Source of the DNA: Acidiphilium rubrum
Lineage (GTDB): Bacteria > Pseudomonadota > Alphaproteobacteria > Acetobacterales > Acetobacteraceae
Assembly (NCBI RefSeq): GCF_900156265.1
Contig: NZ_FTNE01000004.1
Location: forward strand, 1 to 64,000
Reading direction: 5' to 3'
DNA: 64,000 bases
The translations under genes were made by a program, and so were the position numbers. Shown here piece by piece: positions 7,986 through 17,739 of the stretch. Position 1 is the first letter of the stretch. The number at the start of each line of letters is the position of its first letter. The notes under the pieces are model-generated. The model was not told the origin of the DNA, ran no database searches, and saw only the letters and a program-made list of their open reading frames with translations.

Positions 7986-10900
7986 ATGCAGATCGACGAC
8001 ATTACCAACTGGCTCGAGGGCCTGGGCCTCGGTGCGTTCGCACCGGCTTTTCTTGAACAGGGGATCGATGGCGATACGCTCGCCGACCTGAGCGAGGCCG
8101 ATCTCGCGGCCCTCGGACTGCCGATGGGGCCGCGCAAAAAACTCCTCCGGGCCATCAATGCACTGCATGGTGCCGCCAAGCTGCCGGGCGTCACCGCCGA
8201 GCGACGCAACCTGACCCTCTTGTTCTGCGACATGGTCGGTTCGACAACCCTTGCCACCAGGCTCGATCCCGAGGAACTGCGGCTGATCCTGCATCGCTAC
8301 ATGGACGCCTGCACCGAAGCGATCGACCAGCTGGGCGGCTACATCGCAAGCTACCACGGCGACGGGCTGATGGCGTTTTTTGGCTACCCCGAGGCCCGCG
8401 AAGATGCCGCGGAACGCGCCGTCAGGGCCGGGCTGCGCCTCGTCGAGGCGGTCGGGCAGGTGGCAGGTTTGCCGGGGTTTCCGCTTCAGGCCCGCATCGG
8501 CATCGCCACCGGTCTCGCCGTTGTCAGCAACGCGGCCGATCGTGAAAACGGCGTGGTCGGTCAACTCCCGGCCCTGGCCGTACGGCTGCAATCGGCCGCG
8601 CCACCGGGCGGCATTGTCATCAGCCAGACCACCGGCGATCTGCTGGGCGGGCTGTTCACGCTTGAACCGCTCGGCGCACTCGAACTCAAGGGGTTCGATC
8701 AACCGCAGCCGGCGTGGCGCGTCATCGCCGCCGCCGCATCGGAAAGCCGGTTTGCCGCCGCACACCGCAGCCGCCGCGCGCCCATGCTCGGCCGCACCGC
8801 CGAGCTTGCCACCCTGCTCGACCGATGGGATCGCGCATCCGCCGGCAACGGTCAGGTCGTGCTGCTCTCGGGCGAACCTGGCCTTGGCAAATCACGCATC
8901 ATTGCCGCCTTGCGCGAAGCCCTGGCTGCAGCACCGTACGAGCTGGAACCGCATGATCTGATCATTCTGCAATGCGCGTCCTACAGCCAATCCAGCGCGC
9001 TGCGCCCGGTGATCGACTGGGTCGAACGCCGCGCCGGCTTCACGGCCGAGGCAACCCAGGCCAGCCGGCAGGCCAGGCTCGATGAATTTTTGTGCCTCAG
9101 CGGGGTTGCGCGCAGCGTGATCGCCGATCTGCTCGGTCTCGCCGATGGCGCCGATGTCATCACCGACCAGACCGCCCGGCGTGAACGCACCCTCGCGGCG
9201 CTGGTCGATCTGCTCGTCACCGGAGCACCACGCCCCCGCCTGCTGGTATTCGAAGACGCGCATTGGAGCGACACGCTCACGCTCGAACTGCTGGCCCGCA
9301 TTGTCGCCCGCGTGCCGGGGCTGCCCGTGCTGGTCCTGGTCAGCGCGCGGCCCGAACTGGCGCTGCCCTGGGCGGCGGCGGGCCATCCGGCCGTCGCGAC
9401 CCTGGCGCTCGACCGTCTCGAGCCCAGCGCTGCCGCCGCCATCATCGAGCGTCTCGGCGCCGGCACCCTGCCGCCCGAAATCCGCGATCGCATCGCCGAG
9501 CGCGCCGGCGGTGTGCCGCTGTTCGTCGAAGAGCTGACCCGCTCGGTGCTGGAAGGCGATACCGCGACGATGACCGTGCCGGCCACCCTGCAGGATACGC
9601 TGATGGCCAGGCTCGACCGGTTGGGTGCTGCCAAGGCGATCGCCCAGACCGGCGCCGTGCTCGGCCGCAAGTTTCCTTACAACTGGCTGGCCGCCTGCGC
9701 CGGCGTCGCCGATACCCAATTGACCCGCGGTCTCGACGAATTGATCCGATCGGGCCTGGTCACCGGGCGCGGCGCGCCGCCCGATGCCGTGTTCAGCTTC
9801 CGCCACGCGCTGATCCAGGATGCCGCCTACCATTCGATCCTGCGCACCGAACGGATGCGCCTCCACGGCAATATTGCGGCCGTGCTCGAACAGAAATTTC
9901 CCCGCATCGCGGAAGACCAGCCGGAGCTGGTGGCGCATCACTATACCGAGGCCAGCGCCGTCGAACCCGCGCTGCGCTGGTGGCAGCGCGCGACCATCCG
10001 CGCGATCGGACAGGCCGCCTGGGTCGAGGCAGTGCAGCATTTGCGCGCGGCCCTCCGCCTGCTGCTCACCTTGCCGCCGGGCCGCGCGCGCGACGACCGT
10101 GAGATTGCATTGCGTAAACTAATGATGAAACCATTGGTCAGCATCGGCGGTTATACCACTGAGGAGGCGGGCGCGAATCTTGAGCACCTCAGCCAGTTGC
10201 TTGAGCACGCGGCTCCCGGCCGCGATGGTGTCGTGCTGCTTTACAGCGAGTCGGCGCGGCTGCTGATGAGCGCCGAACTTGACCGCGCGGAGGCGCTGGC
10301 ACGCCGCGCGCTGCAGATGGCACAGCGCACCGACATTCCCAATCTACAGTTCTTGCCACAGCGGGTCATTGGCTACTGCGCTTTACTGCAAGGTCATCTG
10401 CCGCAGGCCGATTATTGGTTTACGACTTCCGCGAGGGAATACGACGCCACGATCAACCGGGATATACGCCCTGACTCGCCCCTCGATCCCTACGCCAGCA
10501 TGATGGCGCAGGACGTGCTCTTGCTGATCCAGCAAGGCCGGCTCGATGCCGCCACGGCCCGTGGTGACGCCGCGGTCGCGGAGGCGGCCGCACTGCAACT
10601 ACCGACGACTCAGGCCTATGTGCTTTCGCATCTCGCCATCGCGTCGCTGCTGCTCGACGATATTGCGGCAGCCAGGCGGGTTGCCACGGCTCTGAACGCG
10701 GCGGTGGAACGAGGCTTGTGGCTGAAGCCGCACGCCGACTATCTGAACGCGTGGCTCGCGGCCAAATCGGGCGACCTTTCAGGCGCCATAGCGCAGATGG
10801 CGGTGGGATCTGCACTGGCCGAAAAAATCCAAAGTAAAATCTGGTCCCCGTTCTACCGGGTCGTCGAGGCTGCCATAATGTTCGACCATGGCAAAACCGA

Positions 10901-11243
10901 CATCGCGCTTGCGAAACTCGACGAATGCAACACTGTGATCGCCCGGTCGGGTCAAGCCTATGCGCTCGCCGGAGTCCATCATCTGCGCGGCCGCATCCTG
11001 CGCGCGACCGGCGATGCTGGGGCAAAAGCCGAGTTGCAGGCGGCATTACGCATCGCCCGCCAGCAAACCGCCCGGTTCTATGAACTCCGCGCCGCGCTCA
11101 GCCTCGCCGCCGGCGCCGATCCGGACACGATCACATCCCTGCTGCTGCCCGTCGTTACCGCGTTCACCCCGGGGTCCGACCACGCGGACCTGCGCCGCGC
11201 CCGGGCGCTGCTGGAACAAGCGACCGCGCAAAAGCCGCACTGA
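7986..11243 (+). CDS. SAM-domain / class III nucleotide cyclase / AAA ATPase / TPR protein
   Basis: The 1085-residue protein begins with a SAM (sterile alpha motif) domain (about 1-60, ending GPRKKLLRAI). A class III adenylate/guanylate cyclase domain follows, with metal ligands Asp82 in LLFCDMVGSTT and Asp126 in HGDGLMAFFGYP. A large STAND-type ATPase has Walker A GEPGLGKS at 296-303 and a Walker B-like LLVFEDAHWSD stretch. The C-terminal third is helical and TPR-like. This architecture is common in Proteobacteria, but the signals are mostly unknown. ATG at 7986 places the SAM domain at the N-terminus. It should make cAMP (or cGMP) in the cytoplasm, and the adjacent CRP-type site suggests feedback by its own product. 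Confidence 0.9.
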   Translation: MQIDDITNWLEGLGLGAFAPAFLEQGIDGDTLADLSEADLAALGLPMGPRKKLLRAINALHGAAKLPGVTAERRNLTLLFCDMVGSTTLATRLDPEELRLILHRYMDACTEAIDQLGGYIASYHGDGLMAFFGYPEAREDAAERAVRAGLRLVEAVGQVAGLPGFPLQARIGIATGLAVVSNAADRENGVVGQLPALAVRLQSAAPPGGIVISQTTGDLLGGLFTLEPLGALELKGFDQPQPAWRVIAAAASESRFAAAHRSRRAPMLGRTAELATLLDRWDRASAGNGQVVLLSGEPGLGKSRIIAALREALAAAPYELEPHDLIILQCASYSQSSALRPVIDWVERRAGFTAEATQASRQARLDEFLCLSGVARSVIADLLGLADGADVITDQTARRERTLAALVDLLVTGAPRPRLLVFEDAHWSDTLTLELLARIVARVPGLPVLVLVSARPELALPWAAAGHPAVATLALDRLEPSAAAAIIERLGAGTLPPEIRDRIAERAGGVPLFVEELTRSVLEGDTATMTVPATLQDTLMARLDRLGAAKAIAQTGAVLGRKFPYNWLAACAGVADTQLTRGLDELIRSGLVTGRGAPPDAVFSFRHALIQDAAYHSILRTERMRLHGNIAAVLEQKFPRIAEDQPELVAHHYTEASAVEPALRWWQRATIRAIGQAAWVEAVQHLRAALRLLLTLPPGRARDDREIALRKLMMKPLVSIGGYTTEEAGANLEHLSQLLEHAAPGRDGVVLLYSESARLLMSAELDRAEALARRALQMAQRTDIPNLQFLPQRVIGYCALLQGHLPQADYWFTTSAREYDATINRDIRPDSPLDPYASMMAQDVLLLIQQGRLDAATARGDAAVAEAAALQLPTTQAYVLSHLAIASLLLDDIAAARRVATALNAAVERGLWLKPHADYLNAWLAAKSGDLSGAIAQMAVGSALAEKIQSKIWSPFYRVVEAAIMFDHGKTDIALAKLDECNTVIARSGQAYALAGVHHLRGRILRATGDAGAKAELQAALRIARQQTARFYELRAALSLAAGADPDTITSLLLPVVTAFTPGSDHADLRRARALLEQATAQKPH

Positions 11244-11252
11244 ACGCTGCGA

Positions 11253-12101
11253 TCAGATCAACCCGTACTGCCGCGCCTTGTTGCGCAGAAACGGCAATCC
11301 CTCATCGATGATCGCCGCCCGGCTGGGTGCCACCGGCCGCCAGACCGACAGCGCCGCGGCCAGGCGCGGCGGCATATGGATGAAACTTTCAAGCGCCATG
11401 CCGCCGGTGAACCCCAGCCCGGCCAACCCGGCGAACACCTCGTCCCACGCGATCGTGCCGGTACCCGGCACCCCGCGATGACTCTCCGACAGATGGATAT
11501 ACGCAAGGTGTGCCCCCGCCGCGCGGATCGCGTTGGCCTGTCCGGTCGCCTCGATATTCATGTGATAGGTATCGAGATGCAGCACGATATTCGGCGCGCC
11601 GACCCGCTCGATCAGCGCGACCGCCTGTTCCGTGGTGTTGAACAGATGCGACTCGTAGCGATTAACCACCTCGATCCCGAAAATGATGCCAAAGCCGCGC
11701 GCGACCGCTGCCGCCTTGTCGAGAAACCGCGCCACCGCATCGAGCTCCGCCGCGGTCGGCGGCTGGCCGGTGCGCTCGCCGATCGAGCCATAGGTCACGC
11801 CGGTGAACAGCGAGGCGCCGATCGCGGCGGTTTTTTCCAGCGCGAGCGTTACGAACTCCAAGGCCTTGTCCGGGTTGGTGGTCGGCCGCGCTTCCTCGGG
11901 CAGACCGAGCGAGCAGCACGCGGCGAGCCCGTGCTGCTCCAGCAAGCCCCGCGTTACCTCGGTTTCGGCCCGGTCCGGCTCGATCAGCGCGATCTCGACA
12001 AAGGCGAGCCCGTGTTTCGCCGCCTCGGGAATGGCGAGCCGTGCGGCCTGCTCGGTCCAATCATGCGCCCACAGGCTGGTGTGGATGCCAAATCCCTTCA
12101 T
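11253..12101 (-). CDS. Sugar (phosphate) epimerase, D-tagatose/D-psicose 3-epimerase-like TIM barrel
   Basis: A 282-residue TIM-barrel protein of the xylose-isomerase-like superfamily. The four metal ligands expected for ketose 3-epimerases are visible: Glu144 (FGIEVVN), Asp177 (HLDTYHMNIE), His203 (YIHLSESHRG) and Glu238 (ALESF). The ATG at 12101 is preceded by AAGGAG at a good distance; the longer reading frame lacks this. It is the last gene of the rhamnose transporter operon, where rhizobial rha loci carry the mutarotase rhaU. It may epimerise a ketose entering the pathway, but a specific substrate is not shown by the sequence. Confidence 0.82.
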   Translation of the reverse strand: MKGFGIHTSLWAHDWTEQAARLAIPEAAKHGLAFVEIALIEPDRAETEVTRGLLEQHGLAACCSLGLPEEARPTTNPDKALEFVTLALEKTAAIGASLFTGVTYGSIGERTGQPPTAAELDAVARFLDKAAAVARGFGIIFGIEVVNRYESHLFNTTEQAVALIERVGAPNIVLHLDTYHMNIEATGQANAIRAAGAHLAYIHLSESHRGVPGTGTIAWDEVFAGLAGLGFTGGMALESFIHMPPRLAAALSVWRPVAPSRAAIIDEGLPFLRNKARQYGLI

Positions 12102-12114
12102 GTGCCGCCTCTCC

Positions 12115-13089
12115 TTATTTGAACCGCCGGGCACGCCACGCGAGCACCGGATTTTCGACCAGGATCACCCCGATCAAAATCACCCCGATCACGCCGGCCT
12201 GATAGATCGGGTTGAAATCATTATAGCTCAGCCCGTAATCGACGATCGCGATCACCACCGTCGCCAGCGCCGTGCCCACCACCGACCCTGTCCCGCCGAA
12301 AATCCCGGTGCCGCCCAGCACCACGATGGCGATGCTGATCAGATTGTCGTTCATCCCCGCATCCGGCCGCGCCGTGCCGAGCCGCGCGGCGCCGACGATG
12401 CCGGCAATCGTCGCGGTCAATCCGCACAGCACATAGGCCGCACCGCGCAGCCGGCCGACCCGCAACCCGGCCAGCGCCGCCGCCCGGTCGTTGGTGCCGG
12501 TCAGATACAGCGCCCGGCCATACCCAGTGCCGTGCTGCAAAAACGCGAACATTGCGAGCAGCGGCAGGTACAGTGCGATCAACTGAAACGGCAGGCCGAG
12601 CACACGCCCCTGGCCCAACGCCAGAAACCATGAGGATTGCTGCGTCAGATCGATATTGGTCCCGCCGCTCAGTACCAGCGCGAGGCCGGCGTACCCGAAC
12701 AATGTCGCCAGCGTCGCAATGATCGGCGCAATCCGCAGCCAGGTCACCGCCAGCGCGTTGATTGCACCCAGCCCGAGCCCGGCACCCAGCGTCACCGCCA
12801 CGGCGAGCGGCCATGCCACATCGGCATGCAGCAGCCGCCCCAGCACCACCTGCGCCAGACCGGCGATTGCGCCCACCGACAGATCGATCCCGGAATCGCC
12901 TCCACTGATCACCAGCGTCTGCCCCAGCGCGATCATCCCGATCTCGACGCCGAACACCGCCATGCTGTCGAAATTCGCACCGCTCAGAATATCGGGATGC
13001 CCGATGGCGAACCCGGCCAGCGCCAGCACCGCCATCGCCGCCAGCAGCAACGGCCGTGTGCGGTCGAACCCCGATGCATGCATCCTCAC
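12115..13089 (-). CDS. rhaQ: Rhamnose-type ABC transporter permease
   Basis: A polytopic inner-membrane protein of 324 residues in the RbsC/RhaPQ permease family, with the typical motif GGDSGIDLSVGAIAGL and the C-terminal VVLGGTGIFGGTGSVVG segment. It would pair with the permease upstream to form the sugar channel of the importer. The frame opens with GTG at 13087-13089, overlapping the previous stop codon; an ATG two codons on is also possible. The symbol follows rhizobial rhaSTPQ and rests mainly on gene order beside rhaI, rhaD and rhaK. Confidence 0.85.
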   Translation of the reverse strand: MRMHASGFDRTRPLLLAAMAVLALAGFAIGHPDILSGANFDSMAVFGVEIGMIALGQTLVISGGDSGIDLSVGAIAGLAQVVLGRLLHADVAWPLAVAVTLGAGLGLGAINALAVTWLRIAPIIATLATLFGYAGLALVLSGGTNIDLTQQSSWFLALGQGRVLGLPFQLIALYLPLLAMFAFLQHGTGYGRALYLTGTNDRAAALAGLRVGRLRGAAYVLCGLTATIAGIVGAARLGTARPDAGMNDNLISIAIVVLGGTGIFGGTGSVVGTALATVVIAIVDYGLSYNDFNPIYQAGVIGVILIGVILVENPVLAWRARRFK

Positions 13090-14063
13090 ATCCCTCCGGC
13101 GTCACGGCGGGAACTGAGCCCGATCGCCGCGAGAATGATCACCCCCAGCGCCACGCCGTTCCAGAACGGCTGGATGTGCAGCAGCACGATCCCGTCATCG
13201 ACCACCTGCACCACCAGCGTGCCCAGCAGCGTGCCCGCCATGGTGCCCCGCCCGCCGGACAGCGATGTGCCGCCCAGCACCACCGCCGCGATCACCTGCA
13301 AGACAAACCCGCTGCCGGTCGAGGTCTGCACCATCGGGCTCTGCCCCAGTGTGAGCAATGCCGCAAACCCGGTCAGCAGGCCGAGCATGACATAGGCCGC
13401 GAGCTTGATCCGCTCCGGCCGGATGCCGGCGAGCCGCGCCGCCTCCTCGTTGTTGCCGAGCGCATAAACATGCCGCCCCCAGCGGAAATACCGCAGGTAC
13501 AGCGACGCCACGATCACGAAGCCCAGCGCAATCAGCGCCACCACCGGCAGCCACAGCACATGGTCGACCACGAAAACACGGGTCAGCACCGGCGGGATCT
13601 GCGTGATCCAGTTGCTGCCCAGCACGATGAACACGATCATCCGATAAATACTCAGCGTTCCCAGCGTCGCGATCACCGGCGGAATTTTCCCTTTGATGAT
13701 CAGCACCGCATTCACCAGCCCCAGGCCCGCGCCGGCGAGCAGAAATACCGGCACCGTCGCGGCCAGGCTCCACCCCGCCGCGAAACAGGACCCCCCGATC
13801 GCCGCGGTCAGCCCCAGCATCGAGCCGGTCGAAACATCGATGCCACCGGTCAGGATCACCACCGTCATGCCGATCGCCGGAATCAGTGTGATCGCGCTGG
13901 ACACGAACAGATTGTCGAGGTTGATCCGGCTCCAGAACGCGCCGTGCGAAAACATGCCGATGCCCGCGACCAGCACCGCCAGCGTGATCAGCAGCAGCGC
14001 CTCGCGCCCCTGCGGCAGGCGCAAGCGCGGCACCTTTGGCGCGCCCATCACCGCCGCACTCAT
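13086..14063 (-). CDS. rhaP: Rhamnose-type ABC transporter permease
   Basis: A 325-residue RbsC-family permease with the signature ILTGGIDVSTGSMLGL and VVLGGTSLSGGRGTMAG. It has about eight or more hydrophobic helices. Its ATG overlaps the stop codon of the upstream ATPase gene by four bases (ATGA), and its own stop overlaps the start of the next permease, so the three genes are translationally coupled. The assignment to rhamnose comes from neighbours; the family also includes ribose and autoinducer-2 permeases. Confidence 0.85.
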   Translation of the reverse strand: MSAAVMGAPKVPRLRLPQGREALLLITLAVLVAGIGMFSHGAFWSRINLDNLFVSSAITLIPAIGMTVVILTGGIDVSTGSMLGLTAAIGGSCFAAGWSLAATVPVFLLAGAGLGLVNAVLIIKGKIPPVIATLGTLSIYRMIVFIVLGSNWITQIPPVLTRVFVVDHVLWLPVVALIALGFVIVASLYLRYFRWGRHVYALGNNEEAARLAGIRPERIKLAAYVMLGLLTGFAALLTLGQSPMVQTSTGSGFVLQVIAAVVLGGTSLSGGRGTMAGTLLGTLVVQVVDDGIVLLHIQPFWNGVALGVIILAAIGLSSRRDAGGM

Positions 14064-15574
14064 GCGGCCCTCGCATCCGCGCCGACCGCGCTGGCGAGAA
14101 TCGCCTCGGCATTCATCGCCGCGCCCTCGGCAACGCCGACCACGCTGCCGCGCCGCATCACAATGATCCGGTCGCTCACCGCCAGAACCTCCGGCAGGTC
14201 CGATGAAATCACCACCACCGCCAGTCCGCCGGCCGCCAGATCGCGGATGAAATCGTGGATCTCCGCCTTGGTGCCGATATCGATGCCGCGAGTCGGTTCA
14301 TCCAGGATCAGCACTTTCAAACTCTGCCCCGCCCAGCGCGCGAACAACGCCTTTTGTTGATTGCCGCCCGAAAGCGTGCCGATGCCGATTGTTTCATCGC
14401 GCGCCTTGATCCGGTAGTACCCGATCAGCCGCAGCGCCTCGCCCCGCAAGCCCGCGAAATCGAGCCGCCCGCCGCGGGCGCGAAACCGCCCGATGGTGCC
14501 CGCCGTCAAATTCGCCTCGAGCGGCTTGGTCGCAAAAATGCCCTGTAATTTCCGGTCTTCCGGCAGATACCCGATGCCGAGCCTCATCGCCTCGGCCGGA
14601 TCGCGCGGCGCGATCGGCCGGCCCTGCAGCGCGATCGTGCCGCGCTCGGGCCGCAACGCGCCGAACGCCGCCAGCGCGACCTCGCTGCGCCCCGATCCCA
14701 CCAGCCCGTACACCCCGGTCACCTGGCCCGCCGGCACGTCCCAATCGACATTCTGATAGGCGCCTGCCCGGGTGAGCCCGGCCATCCGCAGCGCCGGCGT
14801 GCCGTGGGCCGGCGCGGCGCGGTCGCGCAGCGGCTTGCCGTAATCCCGGCTCGCCTTGCCCGCCATCAGCGTCAGCAACTTTGCCTCATCCAGATCACTC
14901 GTCAGCGCGGTGCCGCTCACCCGCCCATCGGTCAGCACGGTCACCCGGCTGGCGATCCGGCGAATTTCGTCCAACCGATGCGTGATGTACACGATCGCCC
15001 GGCCGTCGCGACGCAAGCGCTCGATGATCACGAACAGCCGATCGGTCTCCGCCTGCGATAAAATCGAGGTCGGCTCATCGAAAATGATCACCTGCGCATT
15101 CAGCATCAGCGCCTTGGTGATCAACACCATCTGCTGAAACCCGATGCTGAGGCTGCTCATCCGGCGTACGAGCAGGCTCGCAGGCAGATCGAGCTGTTCC
15201 AGCAGCGGCCGCACCACCGCAGCCATCGCGCCACGCCGCACGATGCCGAACCGTCCGGTCATTTCGGCGCCCGCGAATATATTCTCGAGCACCGAAAGAT
15301 GCGGATAGATCATCGGCTCCTGATAGACCGCCGCAATCCCCGCCGCGCTCGCCTGCGCCGGATGGGTGAACCGGCACGGCGTGCCGCCCACCGTGATGCT
15401 GCCCTCATCCGGCACGACCGCGCCGGTCATCACCCGGATCAGGGTCGATTTGCCGGCGCCGTTCTCGCCGAGCAACGCATGGGTTTCGCCCGGCACCAAA
15501 GTCAGATCGACGCCATCGAGCGCGACCACGCCGCCGAAGCGCTTGACGATCCCTTTCAGCTCGACCAGCGCCAT
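14060..15574 (-). CDS. rhaT: Sugar ABC transporter ATPase, two-domain (RhaT/RbsA type)
   Basis: The 504-residue protein has two fused ATP-binding domains, as in RbsA. The N-terminal half has a standard Walker A (GENGAGKST) and a Walker B ending in FDEPTS. The second half has the degenerate P-loop usual for this family (GLVGSGRSE), the ABC signature LSGGNQQK and LDEPTRGID. It energises the rhaP/rhaQ channel at the inner face of the membrane. It begins 12 bp after the binding-protein gene. The rhamnose assignment is from context. Confidence 0.88.
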   Translation of the reverse strand: MALVELKGIVKRFGGVVALDGVDLTLVPGETHALLGENGAGKSTLIRVMTGAVVPDEGSITVGGTPCRFTHPAQASAAGIAAVYQEPMIYPHLSVLENIFAGAEMTGRFGIVRRGAMAAVVRPLLEQLDLPASLLVRRMSSLSIGFQQMVLITKALMLNAQVIIFDEPTSILSQAETDRLFVIIERLRRDGRAIVYITHRLDEIRRIASRVTVLTDGRVSGTALTSDLDEAKLLTLMAGKASRDYGKPLRDRAAPAHGTPALRMAGLTRAGAYQNVDWDVPAGQVTGVYGLVGSGRSEVALAAFGALRPERGTIALQGRPIAPRDPAEAMRLGIGYLPEDRKLQGIFATKPLEANLTAGTIGRFRARGGRLDFAGLRGEALRLIGYYRIKARDETIGIGTLSGGNQQKALFARWAGQSLKVLILDEPTRGIDIGTKAEIHDFIRDLAAGGLAVVVISSDLPEVLAVSDRIIVMRRGSVVGVAEGAAMNAEAILASAVGADARAA

Positions 15575-15586
15575 CCTGCGAACCGC

Positions 15587-16573
15587 TCAGAAATTCAGGC
15601 TGACATTGGCCTTGTCGATCACCAGTGGCTTGCCCAGCAGCAGCGTGTGCGTTGCGGCATCGTAATGCACCTTGCCCTTGAGGCCCGGCACTGCGTTCTC
15701 GGTTGCGAACGGTTTATGCGCCAACTCCTGCATGATGCCCCAGGCGGTCAGATAACCCAGCGCAATCGGGTTCCACAGCACCACGCTCTTCACCGTGCCG
15801 TTCATGATGAACGGGCGGATCGAATTCGGATCGGTAATGCCGGTCACGGCCACCTTGCCGGAGAGCCCGGCCCGCAACACCGCCTGCGCCGCGCCGGGCA
15901 CCGCCGTCGAATTGACGCCGACCACGCCCTTCAGATGCGGATACGCCGAGAGCAGCTGCCCGGTCACCTGCGTCGCGTTGTTGATGTCCTCCCCGGCGTA
16001 CTGGATCGAAACCACCTTGATCGCCGGATATTTCGCCGCGATCCGCTGCTTCATCAGCGCAATCCATTCGTTCAGATTGGTCGCGGTCGGACCACCGGAG
16101 ACGAACGCAACGTCGCCCTTGCCGCCGATCGCCGTCGCTAATTGATCGATCACGGTATAGGCCAATGCCTTGTTGCTGGTCTGCTGCACCCGCAAATCCA
16201 CGTCCGGACCATCGACCTGTGAATCCGTCGAATAGAACAGGATGCCATGGTCCTTCGCCTGCTTGGCCAGCGCCTCGAGCGCCGTTGGGCTGTTCGCGGA
16301 AACACCGACCGCGGTGACATGCTTGTTGATCAGGCTCTGCACCATCTCAGCCTGCCCAGAAACCGAAGCCGTGGTCGGTCCCTGATAAATGATGTGGGCG
16401 CCGAATTTTTTGCCCGCCTGCTCGAAACCCTGTTTCATCGCCGAAAAATACGGAATCCCGACCAGTTTCGGCACGAACGCGATGCTCGGCTCAGCGGCCA
16501 GCGCCGTGCCGCCACCAGCAACCAGCAAGGTAAGGCCGACCAGGATCGATGATGACCGAAAATGATGCTTCAT
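15587..16573 (-). CDS. rhaS: Rhamnose-type periplasmic sugar-binding protein
   Basis: A 328-residue periplasmic binding protein with a Sec signal peptide (KHH-Arg start, hydrophobic core LVGLTLLVAGG, cleavage after TALA). The mature part begins with IAFVPKLVGIPYF, characteristic of the RhaS/LsrB-like branch, and resembles the second binding protein in this window (57.4 kb). The ATG at 16573 has GGAGGG eight bases upstream, so the longer frame starting at 16744 is rejected. First gene of the minus-strand operon and divergent from the DeoR regulator. Confidence 0.88.
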   Translation of the reverse strand: MKHHFRSSSILVGLTLLVAGGGTALAAEPSIAFVPKLVGIPYFSAMKQGFEQAGKKFGAHIIYQGPTTASVSGQAEMVQSLINKHVTAVGVSANSPTALEALAKQAKDHGILFYSTDSQVDGPDVDLRVQQTSNKALAYTVIDQLATAIGGKGDVAFVSGGPTATNLNEWIALMKQRIAAKYPAIKVVSIQYAGEDINNATQVTGQLLSAYPHLKGVVGVNSTAVPGAAQAVLRAGLSGKVAVTGITDPNSIRPFIMNGTVKSVVLWNPIALGYLTAWGIMQELAHKPFATENAVPGLKGKVHYDAATHTLLLGKPLVIDKANVSLNF

Positions 16574-16637
16574 GGCGCGTTTCCCTCCGATAGATTGATT
16601 ATTTCGACTCTTTAGGTCCAGTTTATCCGACAAACTT

Positions 16638-16652
16638 AACATGAGTGAACAT
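16638..16652. promoter_or_regulatory. Direct repeat AACAT-N5-AACAT, candidate regulator site
   Basis: Two AACAT motifs lie one helical turn apart in the divergent region between the rhamnose transporter and its DeoR-type regulator, close to the transporter start. Such direct repeats can be DeoR-family operators, but this is position-based inference only. Confidence 0.25.
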
Positions 16653-16692
16653 TGGTCTGTCAAGTGAGGCGGGCAGGGCAGGGGGGGGAGGA

Positions 16693-16808
16693 CTTCTTTT
16701 TTTGTAAAAAAAGAAGCAAAAAAACTTTTATTCGCTGGGTTCATGCGGCTGAAATCGCTTTAGCCCAGATTAAAAAAAGTTTTTTGCTTCTTTTTTTCAA
16801 AAAAGAAG
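16693..16808. repeat. Paired inverted T6/A6 hairpin element, copy 2
   Basis: Left half CTTC-T7-gt-A7-GAAG then CAAAAAAACTTTT (16693 on); right half AAAAGTTTTTTG then CTTC-T7-c-A6-GAAG (to 16808). The interior holds a shorter CTGGG...CCCAG inverted match. The element sits between the divergent rhaS and rhaR genes, in the 404-bp regulatory region 16574-16977, which otherwise holds no gene. It could separate the two promoters or serve as a bidirectional terminator. Confidence 0.8.
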
Positions 16809-16977
16809 CGCTTTCTTGCTTACTTAAATACGCCGCGTAAATTCGTAATTGTGCAGCGCAATATAACGCAAATCAAAAACTCATCAGATCAGCGCTTGTG
16901 AGGCCGCGCATTGTGGCGTAAGCGACGATCGTGATGTGGAAACGCACATATAGATGTTCAAAACCGGCGTGCGGGCC

Positions 16978-17739
16978 ATGAGCGACACGCTGCGCCAGGC
17001 GGAAATCCTCCGCCGTGCCGTCAACGCGCCGGTCTTGCGCGTCCGCGATCTCGCCGCCGAGTTCGGCGTCCATGACATGACGATCAGGCGCGATTTCGAT
17101 GCGCTGGCGGAGCAGGGATTGATGGAGCGGGTGCGCGGCGGTGCCCGGCTGCGCGAGCGCATGAGCGAGGAACTCAGCCACCAGCTGCGCGCCAGCCGCC
17201 ACACCGCGGCGAAATCCGCAATCGCCAGGGCCGCCCTCGGTCTGATCGCGCCAGGCGACACGATCGCTTTCGATGCCTCGACCACGGCGTTGCATCTGGT
17301 GCGCATGCTCGCGGGGCACGACGTGTCGGCCATCGTCTCCAGCCTGGATGCCGCGAATACGCTCGCCGCCGCCGGGGTCGATTTCGTGCTGGTCGGCGGT
17401 GCGTTTCACGCCCCGGCGCGCTCCTTCACCGGCGTTCTGTTCGAAGATGTCATGGCCCGCCTGCACCCCGACAAGGTGTTCTTTTCCACCAGGGGATTTC
17501 ACGCCGGACTCGGCCTGACCGATTCCCATCTGCCCGAGGTCGGTGCCAAACGCGCCATGCTGCGCTCGGGCGCCACCGCGATCGCGCTAATCGACTCTTC
17601 GAAATTCGGCAGGCGGGCGCTGGCAACCATCGCGACGTTGACCGAACTCGACATCGTCATCACCGATACGATGCCGGCCGAGGCCGATCTCGCAGCCTTG
17701 GAAGCAGCCGATATCCGGCTGATCGTCGCGGAGGATTGA
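16978..17739 (+). CDS. rhaR: DeoR-family transcriptional regulator of the rhamnose locus
   Basis: A 253-residue DeoR-type repressor. The N-terminal winged helix-turn-helix is clear ([20 protein letters not shown], then ERVRGGARL), followed by the DeoR sugar-phosphate sensor domain, including [15 protein letters not shown] and a VGGAFH segment. The start at 16978 fits the fold; an in-frame ATG at 16954 is eight codons upstream. Its stop codon shares one base with the rhaI start, so regulator and isomerase are coupled. In rhizobia a DeoR protein called RhaR controls the same genes. It probably senses a phosphorylated rhamnose intermediate. Confidence 0.85.
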   Translation: MSDTLRQAEILRRAVNAPVLRVRDLAAEFGVHDMTIRRDFDALAEQGLMERVRGGARLRERMSEELSHQLRASRHTAAKSAIARAALGLIAPGDTIAFDASTTALHLVRMLAGHDVSAIVSSLDAANTLAAAGVDFVLVGGAFHAPARSFTGVLFEDVMARLHPDKVFFSTRGFHAGLGLTDSHLPEVGAKRAMLRSGATAIALIDSSKFGRRALATIATLTELDIVITDTMPAEADLAALEAADIRLIVAED

